A DNA stretch of 64,000 nt. It comes from Methylobacterium mesophilicum (GTDB lineage Bacteria > Pseudomonadota > Alphaproteobacteria > Rhizobiales > Beijerinckiaceae). A model generated the notes under the pieces. It worked only from the letters and a program-made list of their open reading frames with translations. It made no database searches and had not been told where the DNA came from. The stretch spans positions 124,001 to 188,000 of the forward strand of contig NZ_BPQU01000003.1 of assembly GCF_022179445.1 (NCBI RefSeq), given 5' to 3'. This document shows, piece by piece, positions 8,465-17,348 of this stretch. The stretch's first letter is position 1, and every line of letters starts with the position of its first letter. Made by a program: the position numbers and the translations under genes.

Positions 8465-9211
8465 TCAGAGCGACCAACCGCCATCGACCGAAATCGACGC
8501 ACCGGTCACGAAGGCGCCGAGGTCGGAACACATCCACAAGACGGCTTCCGCAATCTCCTCGGGCTTACCCAGCCGCCCGACCGGCTCGAGGTCGATCGCC
8601 TTCTGGATATCGCCACCGGTGAAGCGGTCCATCATCGGCGTCGCTATGTTCCCGGGCAGGACGGCGTTCACCCGGATGTTCGATTTCGCATAATCGAGGG
8701 CGGCCGACTTGGTGAGCCCGATCAGGGCATGCTTGGAGGCGGCGTAGCTCGCCCCGCCCGCCACGCCCCGGATGCCGGCGCCGGACGCGGTGTTGACCAC
8801 CACGCCGCCGCCCTGGCGCAGCATCTGCGCGATCTCGTGCTTCATGCACAGGAACGTGCCGCGCAGGTTGATGGCGATGATCCGGTCCCACGCGTCCAGG
8901 GCGATCTGGTGGACCGGAGCGGCCGTGTTCTCGACGCCGGCGTTGTTGAAGGCGCAGTCGAGCCTGCCGAATTGCTCGACGGTGGCGGCCACCGCGTTTT
9001 CCACGTCCTCCGGCACCGAGACGTCGCAGCGGATCGCCACTTCCTCACCGCCGCCCGCTTCGATCTCGCCGCGGAGCTGCTCCAGCGGAGCCTCCGTGCG
9101 GTCGGTGATCGCGACGCGCCCGCCCTCCTGCGCGAAGGCGAGCGCGGCGGCGCGGCCGATGCCGCTGGCTGCGCCCGTGATGAAGGCGACCTTCCCGGTG
9201 AAACTGCGCAT
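8465..9211 (-). CDS. SDR family oxidoreductase
   Basis: This is a 248-residue classical short-chain dehydrogenase. It has the cofactor motif TGAASGIG (12-19), NNAG (89-92), and catalytic Ser143, Tyr156 and Lys160 in YAASK; it ends in the usual GASISVDGGWSL. The acidic residue after beta-2 (ITDR, Asp37) suggests NAD(H). It reduces or oxidises an unknown alcohol/ketone in the cytoplasm. I start at ATG 9211, where the SDR fold begins; a longer frame to 9313 adds only non-conserved basic sequence. It sits between a LysR regulator and a cupin on the same strand, probably one operon. Confidence 0.9.
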   Translation of the reverse strand: MRSFTGKVAFITGAASGIGRAAALAFAQEGGRVAITDRTEAPLEQLRGEIEAGGGEEVAIRCDVSVPEDVENAVAATVEQFGRLDCAFNNAGVENTAAPVHQIALDAWDRIIAINLRGTFLCMKHEIAQMLRQGGGVVVNTASGAGIRGVAGGASYAASKHALIGLTKSAALDYAKSNIRVNAVLPGNIATPMMDRFTGGDIQKAIDLEPVGRLGKPEEIAEAVLWMCSDLGAFVTGASISVDGGWSL

Positions 9212-9331
9212 GTCTCGATCTCTTCGCTGACCTCGATGAGGTGCTCGACGTAGACTCTGGAGGGGTCGCCGGTCAGCCGTCCCTTCCTCATCGGATCGAT
9301 GAGTCGAACTCATCGCCGGGTGGCGCCACCT

Positions 9332-10246
9332 CTACAGGCCGAGCGGTTTCACCGCGCGGATCAGGTCCAGGAGGAGGCGCAATCCCGTCGGGAGTTGGCG
9401 GCGTCCGGGATAGTAGAGGTGGAACCCCGCGCCCGTCGGGGCCCAGTCCGCCAGCACGATGCGCAGGTCGCCTCGGGCGACGGCCGGTCCGACGCAGGGC
9501 TCCGGGAGATAGGCGAGGCCGCCGCCCGACATTGCGAGCGTCAGGGCGAACTGCGTGTTGTCGATCGTCACCGCGCCCGGAACGTCGAGCGCGAGCGCCT
9601 CGGATCCCTTCTCGAACTCCCACCGGTAGAGGCTCTCGTCGCCGAGGCGAATGCGCAGGCACCGGTGTGCCAAGAGGTCGGACGGATGGTCGGGCGTTCC
9701 ATTCCGGTCGAGATAGCCAGGAGCGCCGACCACCACCCAGCGCAGATCGGCCGATAGGCGTTGCGCGACCATATCCTGGGGCACCGTTCCGCCATAGCGG
9801 ATGCCCGCATCGGCCCCGGTCTCCACGACGTCGAGCAGATCGTTGGAGACCCGGACGTCGATCTCCACCCGCGGATGACGCGCTTGGAAGAGGGGCAGAA
9901 CCGGCGCGAGCAGAAGCGTACTCGCATGTTCGAGCACGTTGAGGCGGATCCGCCCCGTTGCCTCTGCCGGCTCCCGGTGCCGGTTGAGCACGTCGAGGGC
10001 GCTCCCGATCGCCGCGAACGGTGCGTCGAGCGAAGCGAGCAGATCCTCGCCGGCCGCGGTCAGGGTCACGCTCCGGCTGGTGCGGTTGACGAGGCGGACG
10101 CCGAGGCGTGCCTCCATCGCCTTGAGCGCATGACTCAATGCTGACGCGCTGACGCCAAGCGCAAGGCCCGCCCGCCTGAAGCTACGGTGGCGTGCGATGG
10201 CGACGAAGGTTCCAAGGTCGGCGAGATCGGTCCGATTGATCCGCAT
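9332..10246 (-). CDS. LysR family transcriptional regulator
   Basis: This 304-residue regulator has an N-terminal winged helix-turn-helix (about 5-65, with SFRRAGLALGVSASALSHAL) and a LysR substrate-binding domain (about 95-300, RIRLNVLEHASTLLLAPVLP onward). I start at ATG 10246, with GGGA seven bases upstream; a start 27 bases earlier is possible. Unlike many LysR genes it is not divergent from its neighbours: SDR and cupin genes follow on the same strand after 120 bases, so it may lie in the same transcript. The effector is unknown. Confidence 0.9.
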   Translation of the reverse strand: MRINRTDLADLGTFVAIARHRSFRRAGLALGVSASALSHALKAMEARLGVRLVNRTSRSVTLTAAGEDLLASLDAPFAAIGSALDVLNRHREPAEATGRIRLNVLEHASTLLLAPVLPLFQARHPRVEIDVRVSNDLLDVVETGADAGIRYGGTVPQDMVAQRLSADLRWVVVGAPGYLDRNGTPDHPSDLLAHRCLRIRLGDESLYRWEFEKGSEALALDVPGAVTIDNTQFALTLAMSGGGLAYLPEPCVGPAVARGDLRIVLADWAPTGAGFHLYYPGRRQLPTGLRLLLDLIRAVKPLGL

Positions 10247-10289
10247 CGTCTTGTCCCGGCAGCCGGCGGCCACCGTTCGGGATCGCGTT

Positions 10290-10511
10290 CTAGCCGGGCG
10301 CGATCCGCAGCGCGCAGATCTCCGCGCCGCTCTCGTCCGTGACCCAGAACCGCCAATTCGGGCTATCCCAGAACGCTCCGCCGAGATCCTTCAGCATTTC
10401 GGCGGCGGCGACCACCGCCTGGACACGAGCCGCGTTCTGGTCGGCAAGCTCCAGACCGTCATCGTCGAGGCTGGTCACGTGATCCTGGTAGTGAAAGTAG
10501 TAGCGCGGCAT
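10290..10511 (-). CDS. DUF6894 family protein
   Basis: This 73-residue protein begins MPRYYFHYQDHVTSLDDDGL and has the DUF6894 pattern: RYYFH start, D-x-x-G-x-E-L, A-R-x-x-A-x-x-A-A-E-M, then W-x-F-x-V-x-D-E-x-G. These small cytoplasmic proteins are abundant in methylobacteria and have no established function. ATG 10511 is preferred over a TTG two codons upstream because the family begins M-P-x-Y-F/Y. Confidence 0.85.
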   Translation of the reverse strand: MPRYYFHYQDHVTSLDDDGLELADQNAARVQAVVAAAEMLKDLGGAFWDSPNWRFWVTDESGAEICALRIAPG

Positions 10512-10705
10512 CGGCAAACCCCCGTGCAGTTCGAGCGGGAGTCCAGACGAGTCTCTCAGCCATCGGCGCTCGTGCGGTCAGCCGACGATACTCAATCCTA
10601 CCAGTAACGCAGCGCCTTGTCGCCGCCCGTGCGGCGATAGGTATCTATGAGCGGGTGCTTCAGGACTTCGAGCCCGAAGCATCCGCGTCCCAGTATTCCG
10701 GTCCG

Positions 10706-12931
10706 TCATTCCCGAGCGTTGTCGTGCTCCAGCCGTACCAGCCGATCGAGCAGGGCACGGTCGTGAAGCAGCGCCATGCGTTCCTTCGGAGAAAGCCAGG
10801 CCCGAGCCTCCGTCACGGTCGCGGCCTCGCAAATCTTGGCGGTGGCCAGGGTCTGGTCTGGGTCGATGGCACCCCGGGGCCGTGACAGGCCGACGGGGAG
10901 CATGCGGGCATGGGCCTCGGCCAGCGTCGGATCGGCGTGGAGCGCGGCGAGTGCATCGGCCTCGTCGAGCCCCTGGCTGGCGTTGCGGGCCGCCAGGATG
11001 CCGGCCCGGACGGCGATCTCCGGTGGGGTCTCCTCCTCGGGTGTCGCGAGCAACCGGCGGCGCTTGAGTGCCAGCCCGAGGCCGAGCTGGCCGCTCGCCC
11101 AGGAGATCGGGATTGCCAGGACCAAGCCCAGGATCGTGGGGCTCATCCAGAGGAACGGTGAGGTCGCGAGCGCGAAGGCCGCGATGCCGGCGACCAGGCC
11201 GAGCGCCGTATGCCAGCGATGGCGGGCCACGATGTCCCGCATCGGGATCGAGCCGTCGTCGCGGCGCTGCGGATTCCAGCCGGTGTCGCGTCCGAGCAGG
11301 ATACCCATCACCGATCCGGACTGGATCACCATGGCCACCGGCGCCACCAGGGCCGACAGCAGGACCTCGACGAGGCTCGACAGGATCAGCCGGCCGGCGC
11401 CGCCGCAGGCCCGCCGCACCGGTCCGTCGAGGAGGGCCAGGATCAGGCCCAGGAGCTTCGGGGCCAGCAGGACCGCCATGGTCAGGCCGAACAGCTGGAG
11501 CGCGCGGACGGGATCGAACCGCGGGAAGACCGGCGAGAACCCGGCGCCGCCAAAGTAGTCCGGCCGCTCCGTGGCGGTCTGCAGGACCAGCAGGATACCG
11601 ACCACGAGCTGGCAGAGCCAGAGCGGGGAGGCGAGGTAGCCGGCGATGCCGGTGGCGAAGTGCTGGCGCGTGGCCGGGTGCAGGCCGGCAGCGCCGATCA
11701 CCCGGGCGTGCTGCAGGTTGCCCTGCGCCCAGCGGCGGTCGCGGACCGCCACGTCGATCAGCGAAGGGGGGCTCTCCTCGTAGGAGCCGGGCAGTTGCGG
11801 GAGCATGTAGACCGCCCAGCCGGCGCGGCGGATCAGGGCTGCCTCGACGAAGTCGTGGGACAGGATGTGGCCGCCGAAGGGCGGCTTACCGGGCAGGTCC
11901 GGCAACCCGCAGGCCTGCGCGAACGCCCGTGTGCGGATGATGGCGTTGTGGCCCCAGTAATTGCCGTCGCGACCCGACCAGGCGGACAGCCCGGCGGCGA
12001 TCACCGGTCCGTAGATCCGGGCGGCGAATTGCTGGAGACGGGCGAACAGGGTGTTGCGGTTGATGATCAGCGGCAGCGTCTGGACGATGCCCGAATCCGG
12101 GTCGGCTTCCATGGCGGCCGCGAGCGCCACCACGGCCGGACCGCTCATCAGGCTGTCGGCGTCGAGAACCAGCATGTGGTCGTAGTGGCCGCCCCAGCGG
12201 GTGACGAAGTCGCCGATATTGCCGGCCTTGCGGTGATGGTTCTTCGGCCGATGCCGGTAGTACAGCCGGGCATCCGGGCCGAGGCGGTGGCGCAGGTCGA
12301 GGAAGGCGCGCTCCTCGGCGATCCAGGCGTCGGCTTGCGTCGAATCGGAGAGTACGAACCAGTCGAAGTGGTCGCCGAGCCCCGTGGCCTCCACGGCTTC
12401 GCGCATGGCCTCGACGCCGGCGAACGTCCGGGCCGTCGCCTCGTTGTAGACCGGCATCAGCACGGCGGTACGGGTGTGGAGCGCAGTCGGGACCGGGGCC
12501 GGGCGCGGCCGGCGCAGCAGCATCGCGAAGCCGAGCAGGCCGCTGGTGAAGGCCAGGGCGATCCACGAGAAGGTCAGGCAGAACAGCACGACCAGGACGA
12601 GCTGCAAGGCGGTCGGGCTGCCGGAGACCGACACGGTCTCGACCATCTGCCAGCCGCCATAGAAGGTGAGCGCCAGCGCGCCGCCGAACACGAACAGCCG
12701 GGCCGCCCAGGGATTTTTTCGCGGTCGCGCCGGCCGGTGGCCGCCCGTGCGATCCCAGGTCGAGAGGTCCTGCACCGGCATCGCCAGGGGCGCCTCAGGT
12801 GGCATCGCAGCAGTCTTCTCAGGGCGCGCGGTGCCGGCATCCGGGCTGGATGCGGGCGGCGTCAACGTGGTGGTCTCGTCCAGGCGCACGGCGGGGTGTG
12901 ATCCTCGGGGTGATGGGCGATTGAAAATCAC
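10706..12931 (-). CDS. opgH: Glucans biosynthesis glucosyltransferase H
   Basis: This 741-residue inner-membrane GT2 enzyme polymerises glucose from UDP-glucose and exports osmoregulated periplasmic glucans. After a Pro-rich cytoplasmic N-terminus come two membrane segments (about 78-100 and 108-138). The catalytic domain follows, with VLMPVYNE (158), DAD at 257-259 and the R-x-x-R-W block (RDRRW, 397-401), and then further membrane segments (about 410-600). It is somewhat shorter than the enterobacterial protein (about 850). The GTG start overlaps the stop of opgG in GTGA, so the two are translationally coupled. The last about 100 residues (AEAHARMLPVGLSRPRG onward) are cytoplasmic. Confidence 0.95.
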   Translation of the reverse strand: MIFNRPSPRGSHPAVRLDETTTLTPPASSPDAGTARPEKTAAMPPEAPLAMPVQDLSTWDRTGGHRPARPRKNPWAARLFVFGGALALTFYGGWQMVETVSVSGSPTALQLVLVVLFCLTFSWIALAFTSGLLGFAMLLRRPRPAPVPTALHTRTAVLMPVYNEATARTFAGVEAMREAVEATGLGDHFDWFVLSDSTQADAWIAEERAFLDLRHRLGPDARLYYRHRPKNHHRKAGNIGDFVTRWGGHYDHMLVLDADSLMSGPAVVALAAAMEADPDSGIVQTLPLIINRNTLFARLQQFAARIYGPVIAAGLSAWSGRDGNYWGHNAIIRTRAFAQACGLPDLPGKPPFGGHILSHDFVEAALIRRAGWAVYMLPQLPGSYEESPPSLIDVAVRDRRWAQGNLQHARVIGAAGLHPATRQHFATGIAGYLASPLWLCQLVVGILLVLQTATERPDYFGGAGFSPVFPRFDPVRALQLFGLTMAVLLAPKLLGLILALLDGPVRRACGGAGRLILSSLVEVLLSALVAPVAMVIQSGSVMGILLGRDTGWNPQRRDDGSIPMRDIVARHRWHTALGLVAGIAAFALATSPFLWMSPTILGLVLAIPISWASGQLGLGLALKRRRLLATPEEETPPEIAVRAGILAARNASQGLDEADALAALHADPTLAEAHARMLPVGLSRPRGAIDPDQTLATAKICEAATVTEARAWLSPKERMALLHDRALLDRLVRLEHDNARE

Positions 12932-14517
12932 GGCGTCCAGCGGAACAGCCAGGTCTCGCTGGCCCGCTCCTGTCCGCGCCGGAGCCCGAGGCGCAATTCG
13001 CTCGCCCGCTCGCTGCCGGGATCGAGCTCGAATAGCACCCGCAGGGTCCGGCGCTCGGGATAGGGGAACCGATCCTGCCGGGTGATCGTCCCGGCGGAGG
13101 CGCTGAGCGCCACCTCGATGTCCTCGAGCCGGGTCAGCCCGTCACCCTCGAAATCGACCGCGAACAGGCGCCGGTTGCCGGCGCTGCCGTGGCCGCAGCG
13201 GCTGTCCTTCACCCGGGCGAGCTCGGGGGGCAGCGGATCGGGCCAGCCCCTCGACCAGTGCTGGCGACAGAGGAAGCGCATTTCGCCGCCCTTGGCGAGC
13301 TTGGCCTTCGGGCGCCAGTAGGCGAACACGTTCTCGTTCAGCTCCGAATCGCTCGGGATCTCGAGGAGCGTCACCGCGCCCTCGCTCCAATCGTCCTGCG
13401 GCTCGATCCACAGGGACGGGCGCCGCTCCCAGTGCCGACGGTCGTCCTCGAAGTCGTCGTACGAGCGGGCGCGCTGCATCAGGCCGAAACCCTTCGGCCC
13501 CCGGTCCAGGAAGGCCGAGACCTGCAGCGCCTCGGGATTGTGCACCGGGCGCCAGATCGGCTCGCCGTAGCCGTTGCGGATCGCCAACCCCTCCACCGAG
13601 AAGGCGGCGGCGCGCAGGTCGTCCACCTTCTGCCGGTCGAGCGGACCGAACAGGTAGCTGCCCTGCATGCCGCCGAGGCCGATATGGTCGAGTTCGGCCC
13701 GGGCGAACACGGTGCCGTCGATCCCGGCCACGGAGGCCTCGCGGCCCGGCGTCAGCGTGAGCTTGAACGCGGCGGCGGCCGATTCCGACTCGACCAGCGC
13801 GTGCACGACGATCGGCTGACCGGGCGCGGGCGCCTCGATGAACAGGGCGCGGAACAGCGGGAACTCCTCGCCGCGGGAATCGGCCGGCCGCAGGGCCAGT
13901 GCCCGGGCGTTGATGCCGAAATCCTGGCCCTCGGCCACGAGGCGGAAGAACGAGGCGCCCTGGAACAGCGCGAAGTTCGACAGCTCGGTCCCGTCGCGGA
14001 AGCGGGCGCGCAGGCGGAACCCCGAGAAGGCGGTGTCGGCGTTCAGCTCCGGCAGGGCGATGTTGGCGGCGATCAGGCTGTCCCTGTCGTAGGCGATCGG
14101 CTGCACCAGCCCGTTCTCCACGACGAAGAGCGACACCGGCGTGTCGAAGATCGACCCGCGCAGCAGCGGCTCGACCTCGTAGCCGAAGTCCCGGCCGGCC
14201 CAGACCGCGCGGCCGGGCACCGGGTGGATCGCCTCGTAGGCGTCCCGGGACAGCGCCTTCAGCACCGCCGGCACGTCGTCGGTCTTCGGCGCCGCGTAGG
14301 GAGCGGAGGCCCGGGCCCGGGCGATGTCGGCGAGGGTCCCGGCCTCGAACGGTGCGCCGGCGCCCGGCAGGGTCGTCGCCGGGTTGGCGCCGGCCGGCTC
14401 GGCCGCGTGTGCGATCGCCGGCAGGGATCCCGCGGCGATACCCACGGCTCCGGCCAAAAGGGCACGGCGGGTGGGGGCGGCGGCGAATCCGTCGGCGGTG
14501 GTCATGCGGGCCTGCAT
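12928..14517 (-). CDS. opgG: Glucans biosynthesis protein G (periplasmic)
   Basis: This 529-residue OpgG/MdoG family protein acts in the periplasm on the glucan chain made by OpgH. A twin-arginine signal is visible (TRRALLAGAVGIAAG, Arg17-Arg18, ending AIAHA), followed by the family hallmarks YEAIHPVPGRAVWAG, EVEPLLRGSIFDTPV and SYLFGPLDRQKVDDLRAA. The Tat-type signal resembles that of the paralogue OpgD, but the opgG-opgH coupling favours the G name. It is the first gene of the pair. ATG 14517 and an in-frame ATG four codons later are both possible; no clear Shine-Dalgarno decides. Confidence 0.92.
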   Translation of the reverse strand: MQARMTTADGFAAAPTRRALLAGAVGIAAGSLPAIAHAAEPAGANPATTLPGAGAPFEAGTLADIARARASAPYAAPKTDDVPAVLKALSRDAYEAIHPVPGRAVWAGRDFGYEVEPLLRGSIFDTPVSLFVVENGLVQPIAYDRDSLIAANIALPELNADTAFSGFRLRARFRDGTELSNFALFQGASFFRLVAEGQDFGINARALALRPADSRGEEFPLFRALFIEAPAPGQPIVVHALVESESAAAAFKLTLTPGREASVAGIDGTVFARAELDHIGLGGMQGSYLFGPLDRQKVDDLRAAAFSVEGLAIRNGYGEPIWRPVHNPEALQVSAFLDRGPKGFGLMQRARSYDDFEDDRRHWERRPSLWIEPQDDWSEGAVTLLEIPSDSELNENVFAYWRPKAKLAKGGEMRFLCRQHWSRGWPDPLPPELARVKDSRCGHGSAGNRRLFAVDFEGDGLTRLEDIEVALSASAGTITRQDRFPYPERRTLRVLFELDPGSERASELRLGLRRGQERASETWLFRWTP

Positions 14518-14604
14518 CTCAGGTGTCGGAACGGTGCCTGTATACCGGGAGGCCGGCTGAACCCAGGGTTAAGCCGCGGTCCGGACGGAACGGACCCGAC
14601 TCCG

Positions 14605-14632
14605 TTGACTTAGAGCAAGCCGGCTCTCTAAT
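14605..14632 (+). promoter_or_regulatory. Sigma-70 type promoter of hpf
   Basis: TTGACT (14605-14610) and TCTAAT (14627-14632) are separated by 16 bases and lie about 30 bases upstream of the hpf ATG. Both hexamers match the vegetative consensus at five of six positions. This is a prediction by eye. Confidence 0.5.
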
Positions 14633-14663
14633 TCTCGGGACTGAATCGCACGGGGGAGGAAGC

Positions 14664-15260
14664 ATGGGATCGTTGCGGGTCACAGGCCACGGCGTGGATC
14701 TCGGAGAGAGTCTGCGCGGCCGTGTCGATGAGCGGATGTCCGCGACTTTGACGAAGTATCTCGACTCGCACATGAGCGATTCCTGCACCGGCCACGTGAC
14801 GCTCCGGCGCGACGGAACGGCCTACCGTACGGATTGCGTCCTGCACCTCGTGTCGGGGCTGACCATCGAGGCGGTCGGCGTCGCCCACGACGCGCGGTCG
14901 AGCTTCGAGCAGACCGCCGACAAGCTCGAGACGCGCCTGCGCCGCTACAAGCATCGGTTGAAGCAGCACGCCACTGGCCCCAACGATCCCGCGGCGATCG
15001 AGGCTGCCTACGCAGTGTTCGCCCCGCCGGACGAGGTGGACGAGGACGAGCCGGAGGACGGCGATGCTCACCCGCCGATCGTTGCCGAGAGCACCAAGAC
15101 CCTGCAGCGCCGGACCATCGGCGAGGCGGTGACCGCGCTCGACATGACGGGATCCCCAGTGGTTGTGTTCGTCCACGCTGGCACCGGGCGCGTCAACGTC
15201 GTATACCGGCGCAGCGATGGCGCGATCGGCTGGGTGGACCCGCCGGGCGCCGTCGACTGA
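14664..15260 (+). CDS. hpf: Long-form ribosome hibernation promoting factor
   Basis: This 198-residue protein has an N-terminal ribosome-binding S30AE domain (about 1-110) beginning MGSLRVTGHGVDLGESLRGR. An acidic linker (DEVDEDEPEDGD) and a C-terminal dimerisation domain (about 135-195, with ALDMTGSPVVVFVHAGTGRV) follow. Long HPF dimerises 70S ribosomes into inactive 100S particles in stationary phase. The ATG follows a very strong GGGGGAGGA. A longer open frame upstream is non-coding. ptsN follows, the usual hpf-ptsN order; rpoN, often upstream in proteobacteria, is absent and opgGH lies there divergently. Confidence 0.93.
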   Translation: MGSLRVTGHGVDLGESLRGRVDERMSATLTKYLDSHMSDSCTGHVTLRRDGTAYRTDCVLHLVSGLTIEAVGVAHDARSSFEQTADKLETRLRRYKHRLKQHATGPNDPAAIEAAYAVFAPPDEVDEDEPEDGDAHPPIVAESTKTLQRRTIGEAVTALDMTGSPVVVFVHAGTGRVNVVYRRSDGAIGWVDPPGAVD

Positions 15261-15320
15261 CGCGTGTGGACCGGGAGGAACGGAGCCGGAACCGGCCCGT
15301 TCTCCGGCCCATTGATAGTC

Positions 15321-15344
15321 AGAGGCGTCGCCCGAGACGCCTCT
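15321..15344 (+). repeat. Hairpin between hpf and ptsN
   Basis: A perfect 9-bp inverted repeat (AGAGGCGTC / GACGCCTCT, six-base loop) lies in the 134-base gap and has no T-tract after it. It could partly terminate transcription or protect the hpf mRNA end. Confidence 0.5.
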
Positions 15345-15394
15345 GCGACGAGGCCCGTTCCGACGTGGATGGGTGACGGGGCAACGGTCGATCG

Positions 15395-15862
15395 ATGCCA
15401 ATTCTGGAATTCCTCGACCCCGAATCGGTCGTGCAGTCGCTGCGCGCGCGCGCCAAGAAGCAAGTGCTTCAGGAACTCGCGTCACAGGCCGTGCGCCGGC
15501 TGCCGGCGCTCGAAGAGCGGCCGGTCTTCGATACGCTGCTCCAGCGCGAGCGCCTCGGCTCGACCGGGATCGGTGACGGCGTGGCGATCCCGCACGGCAA
15601 GCTGCCGGGCCTCGACCGGTTGTTCGGTCTGTTCGCACGCTTCGACAAGCCGGTGGATTTCGAGGCCCTCGACGGGCAGCCCGTGGACATCGCGTTCCTG
15701 CTGCTCGCACCCGAGGGCGCGGGCGCAGACCACTTGAAGGCGCTGGCCCAGGTCGCCCGGATCCTGCGCGAGCCTGGCATGCTCAACCACATCCGCGCCG
15801 CCCGCGATGCCAGCGCGCTCTACGCTCTGCTGACCCGCTCGACGGCGCCGCAGGCCGCCTGA
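15395..15862 (+). CDS. ptsN: Nitrogen-regulatory PTS protein IIA(Ntr)
   Basis: This 155-residue soluble EIIA of the nitrogen phosphotransferase system has the phospho-acceptor His67 in DGVAIPHGKLPGL and the PTS EIIA-2 fold throughout. It is phosphorylated by NPr and regulates potassium transport, nitrogen and carbon physiology by binding partners rather than transporting sugar. It lies downstream of hpf in the usual order. Its stop overlaps the ATG of the next gene (TGATG), so that gene is probably co-translated. Confidence 0.94.
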   Translation: MPILEFLDPESVVQSLRARAKKQVLQELASQAVRRLPALEERPVFDTLLQRERLGSTGIGDGVAIPHGKLPGLDRLFGLFARFDKPVDFEALDGQPVDIAFLLLAPEGAGADHLKALAQVARILREPGMLNHIRAARDASALYALLTRSTAPQAA

Positions 15863-16188
15863 TGCCGATGTTCCGTCACGCCGTGATCCTCGTGATCTTC
15901 GGGGTAGCACCCGGCATCGCGCTGGCTCAGGGGGAAGCCACGTGCGGCCGAGATGTCCTAGTGGCGCAATCGATGCAGCGACAGGCCCTGGAGCAACTCG
16001 AGCAGGCGGATGGCGACGATGCCAAGAACTGCCGCGTTTGGCGCCGTCACGTCGACACGATGCGCCGGGTCGCGAGCGTCTACGGACGGTGCCTTTCGGG
16101 TTCTGAGCGCGCCCAGAGCCTCGCCCAGGTGCAAGGCTCGGATCGAGAATTCTCGGCGGCGATCAAGGCGCGCTGCGGCGCGCATTGA
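15862..16188 (+). CDS. Small secreted hypothetical protein
   Basis: This 108-residue protein has a clear signal peptide (MPMFRHAVILVIFGVAPGIA, cleavage after LAQ). Four Cys remain in the mature part (CGRD, CRVW, CLSG, CGAH), so two disulfides are possible. The mature part is mostly helical and charged. Its start overlaps the ptsN stop. I recognise no family; co-translation with ptsN may be only convenience. Confidence 0.75.
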   Translation: MPMFRHAVILVIFGVAPGIALAQGEATCGRDVLVAQSMQRQALEQLEQADGDDAKNCRVWRRHVDTMRRVASVYGRCLSGSERAQSLAQVQGSDREFSAAIKARCGAH

Positions 16189-16257
16189 GGTCTGGTATCG
16201 AGAACACGCGCTCGGGTAGTGGTCGCCGCAGCTGCTTCTCGCTCGAAAACCCGCCCT

Positions 16258-16368
16258 GTCATTCCGGGTCCGCGCAGCGGCGCCCGGGATCCATAACTGA
16301 GACAGATCAAGGTTTTGCTCGGTCGGCGGCTCGGGATTCAGGGCTTGCCTGCGGCGCCGCGCAATGAC
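16258..16368. repeat. Candidate intergenic palindromic (REP-like) element
   Basis: Between two convergent genes, GTCATT (16258-16263) and AATGAC (16363-16368) form ends of an element containing TTCCGGG...CCCGGGAT pairing. Intergenic palindromes with CATTCCGGG cores are common in Rhizobiales. Only one copy lies in the window, so the repeat nature is inferred. Confidence 0.4.
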
Positions 16369-16413
16369 CCTGTCGGTTCGATCGATCGGCCGACGAAACC
16401 TAACCGGAGAACC

Positions 16414-17208
16414 TCAATCGAGTCCGCGCATCATGAGCGGCTCGGCGACCATCTTCACCGGCTTGCCGCGGCCGATCAGGATCGCCGCCCGGGAGCGCTC
16501 CGGATCCTCCTCGAAGCGGGTGCGGACCCAGCTCGCCAGGAACTTCACGTATTCGGAGGCCAGAAGCCTGGCCGTGGGCGGGCTCCGCCACCAGCGGTCG
16601 GCATCCAGACCCTCGGTCACGACCGGATGCGGCAGGACGCGGTCGCTGTCCTGCAGCGCATGGTCCAGCTCGATGAGCGTGCGCGGCATGTGGTAGTTCG
16701 AGGTCACCACCGCGACGGTGTTGAAGCGGTGCGCCCGCATCCAGCGACGGGTCTCGATGGCGTTCCCGATCGTGTTGCGGGCCCTGTAGTCGAGATCGAC
16801 GCAGCAGGCGATCAGGGCGCGCTGGGTGGGGTTCAGCCGGGTGATCTCGTCGCGGCTAGTGCGCTCGTTGACGCCGGTGATCAGCAGGCGCCGCCCGTAG
16901 CCGCCGGCCAGCAGGTCGATCGCGTCGCCGATCCGCTGCGCCCCGCCGGTCAGCGCAACGATCCCGTCGGCGCGATCGGCCGGGCTCCGCTCGTGCCGGG
17001 CCAGCGCGCTGACGAAGATCAGGAAGCCGACGAAGAGGGCCAGGCTGCCGGCGCCGGCGGCGAGGCCACAGGCCCATACGGCGAGCCGGTGCCGGGGATG
17101 GGACCGGGCCGGTACGAAGACGCGGCGCGGGAGAACCCACTCGTTCCAGGCCCAGCCGAGGGCGTCCGTCGGGTAGGGGGCCGGTGCGCGTTGCATCCGC
17201 GTGGTCAT
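16414..17208 (-). CDS. YdcF/SanA-like DUF218 membrane protein
   Basis: This protein of about 264 residues has one N-terminal membrane segment (LAVWACGLAAGAGSLALFVGF) and a DUF218 domain: ADGIVALTGGAQRIGDAIDL, RLLITGVNERTSRDEI, ARNTIGNAIETRRWM, VVTSNYHMPRTL. The domain faces the periplasm or cytoplasm depending on topology; related proteins affect envelope permeability. It follows ftsE-ftsX on the same strand after 140 bases, a placement seen in many alphaproteobacteria, which suggests an envelope role. The start is unsure: ATG 17208 has GGAGG immediately before it, ATG 17196 has it 12 bases off, and a GTG at 17268 also exists. Confidence 0.85.
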   Translation of the reverse strand: MTTRMQRAPAPYPTDALGWAWNEWVLPRRVFVPARSHPRHRLAVWACGLAAGAGSLALFVGFLIFVSALARHERSPADRADGIVALTGGAQRIGDAIDLLAGGYGRRLLITGVNERTSRDEITRLNPTQRALIACCVDLDYRARNTIGNAIETRRWMRAHRFNTVAVVTSNYHMPRTLIELDHALQDSDRVLPHPVVTEGLDADRWWRSPPTARLLASEYVKFLASWVRTRFEEDPERSRAAILIGRGKPVKMVAEPLMMRGLD

Positions 17209-17348
17209 CCTCCGGAGGATCGGCGTCGAATGCGGCGGCCCGGAGGCGGCCCGATCGACCACATCCACACCGCCGCGATAACCTTTCCCAACCCTTAACG
17301 GTTTGCCGTGACCCCCTGTTTCCCCTGCATGCCCATGTTGTTACGCGC

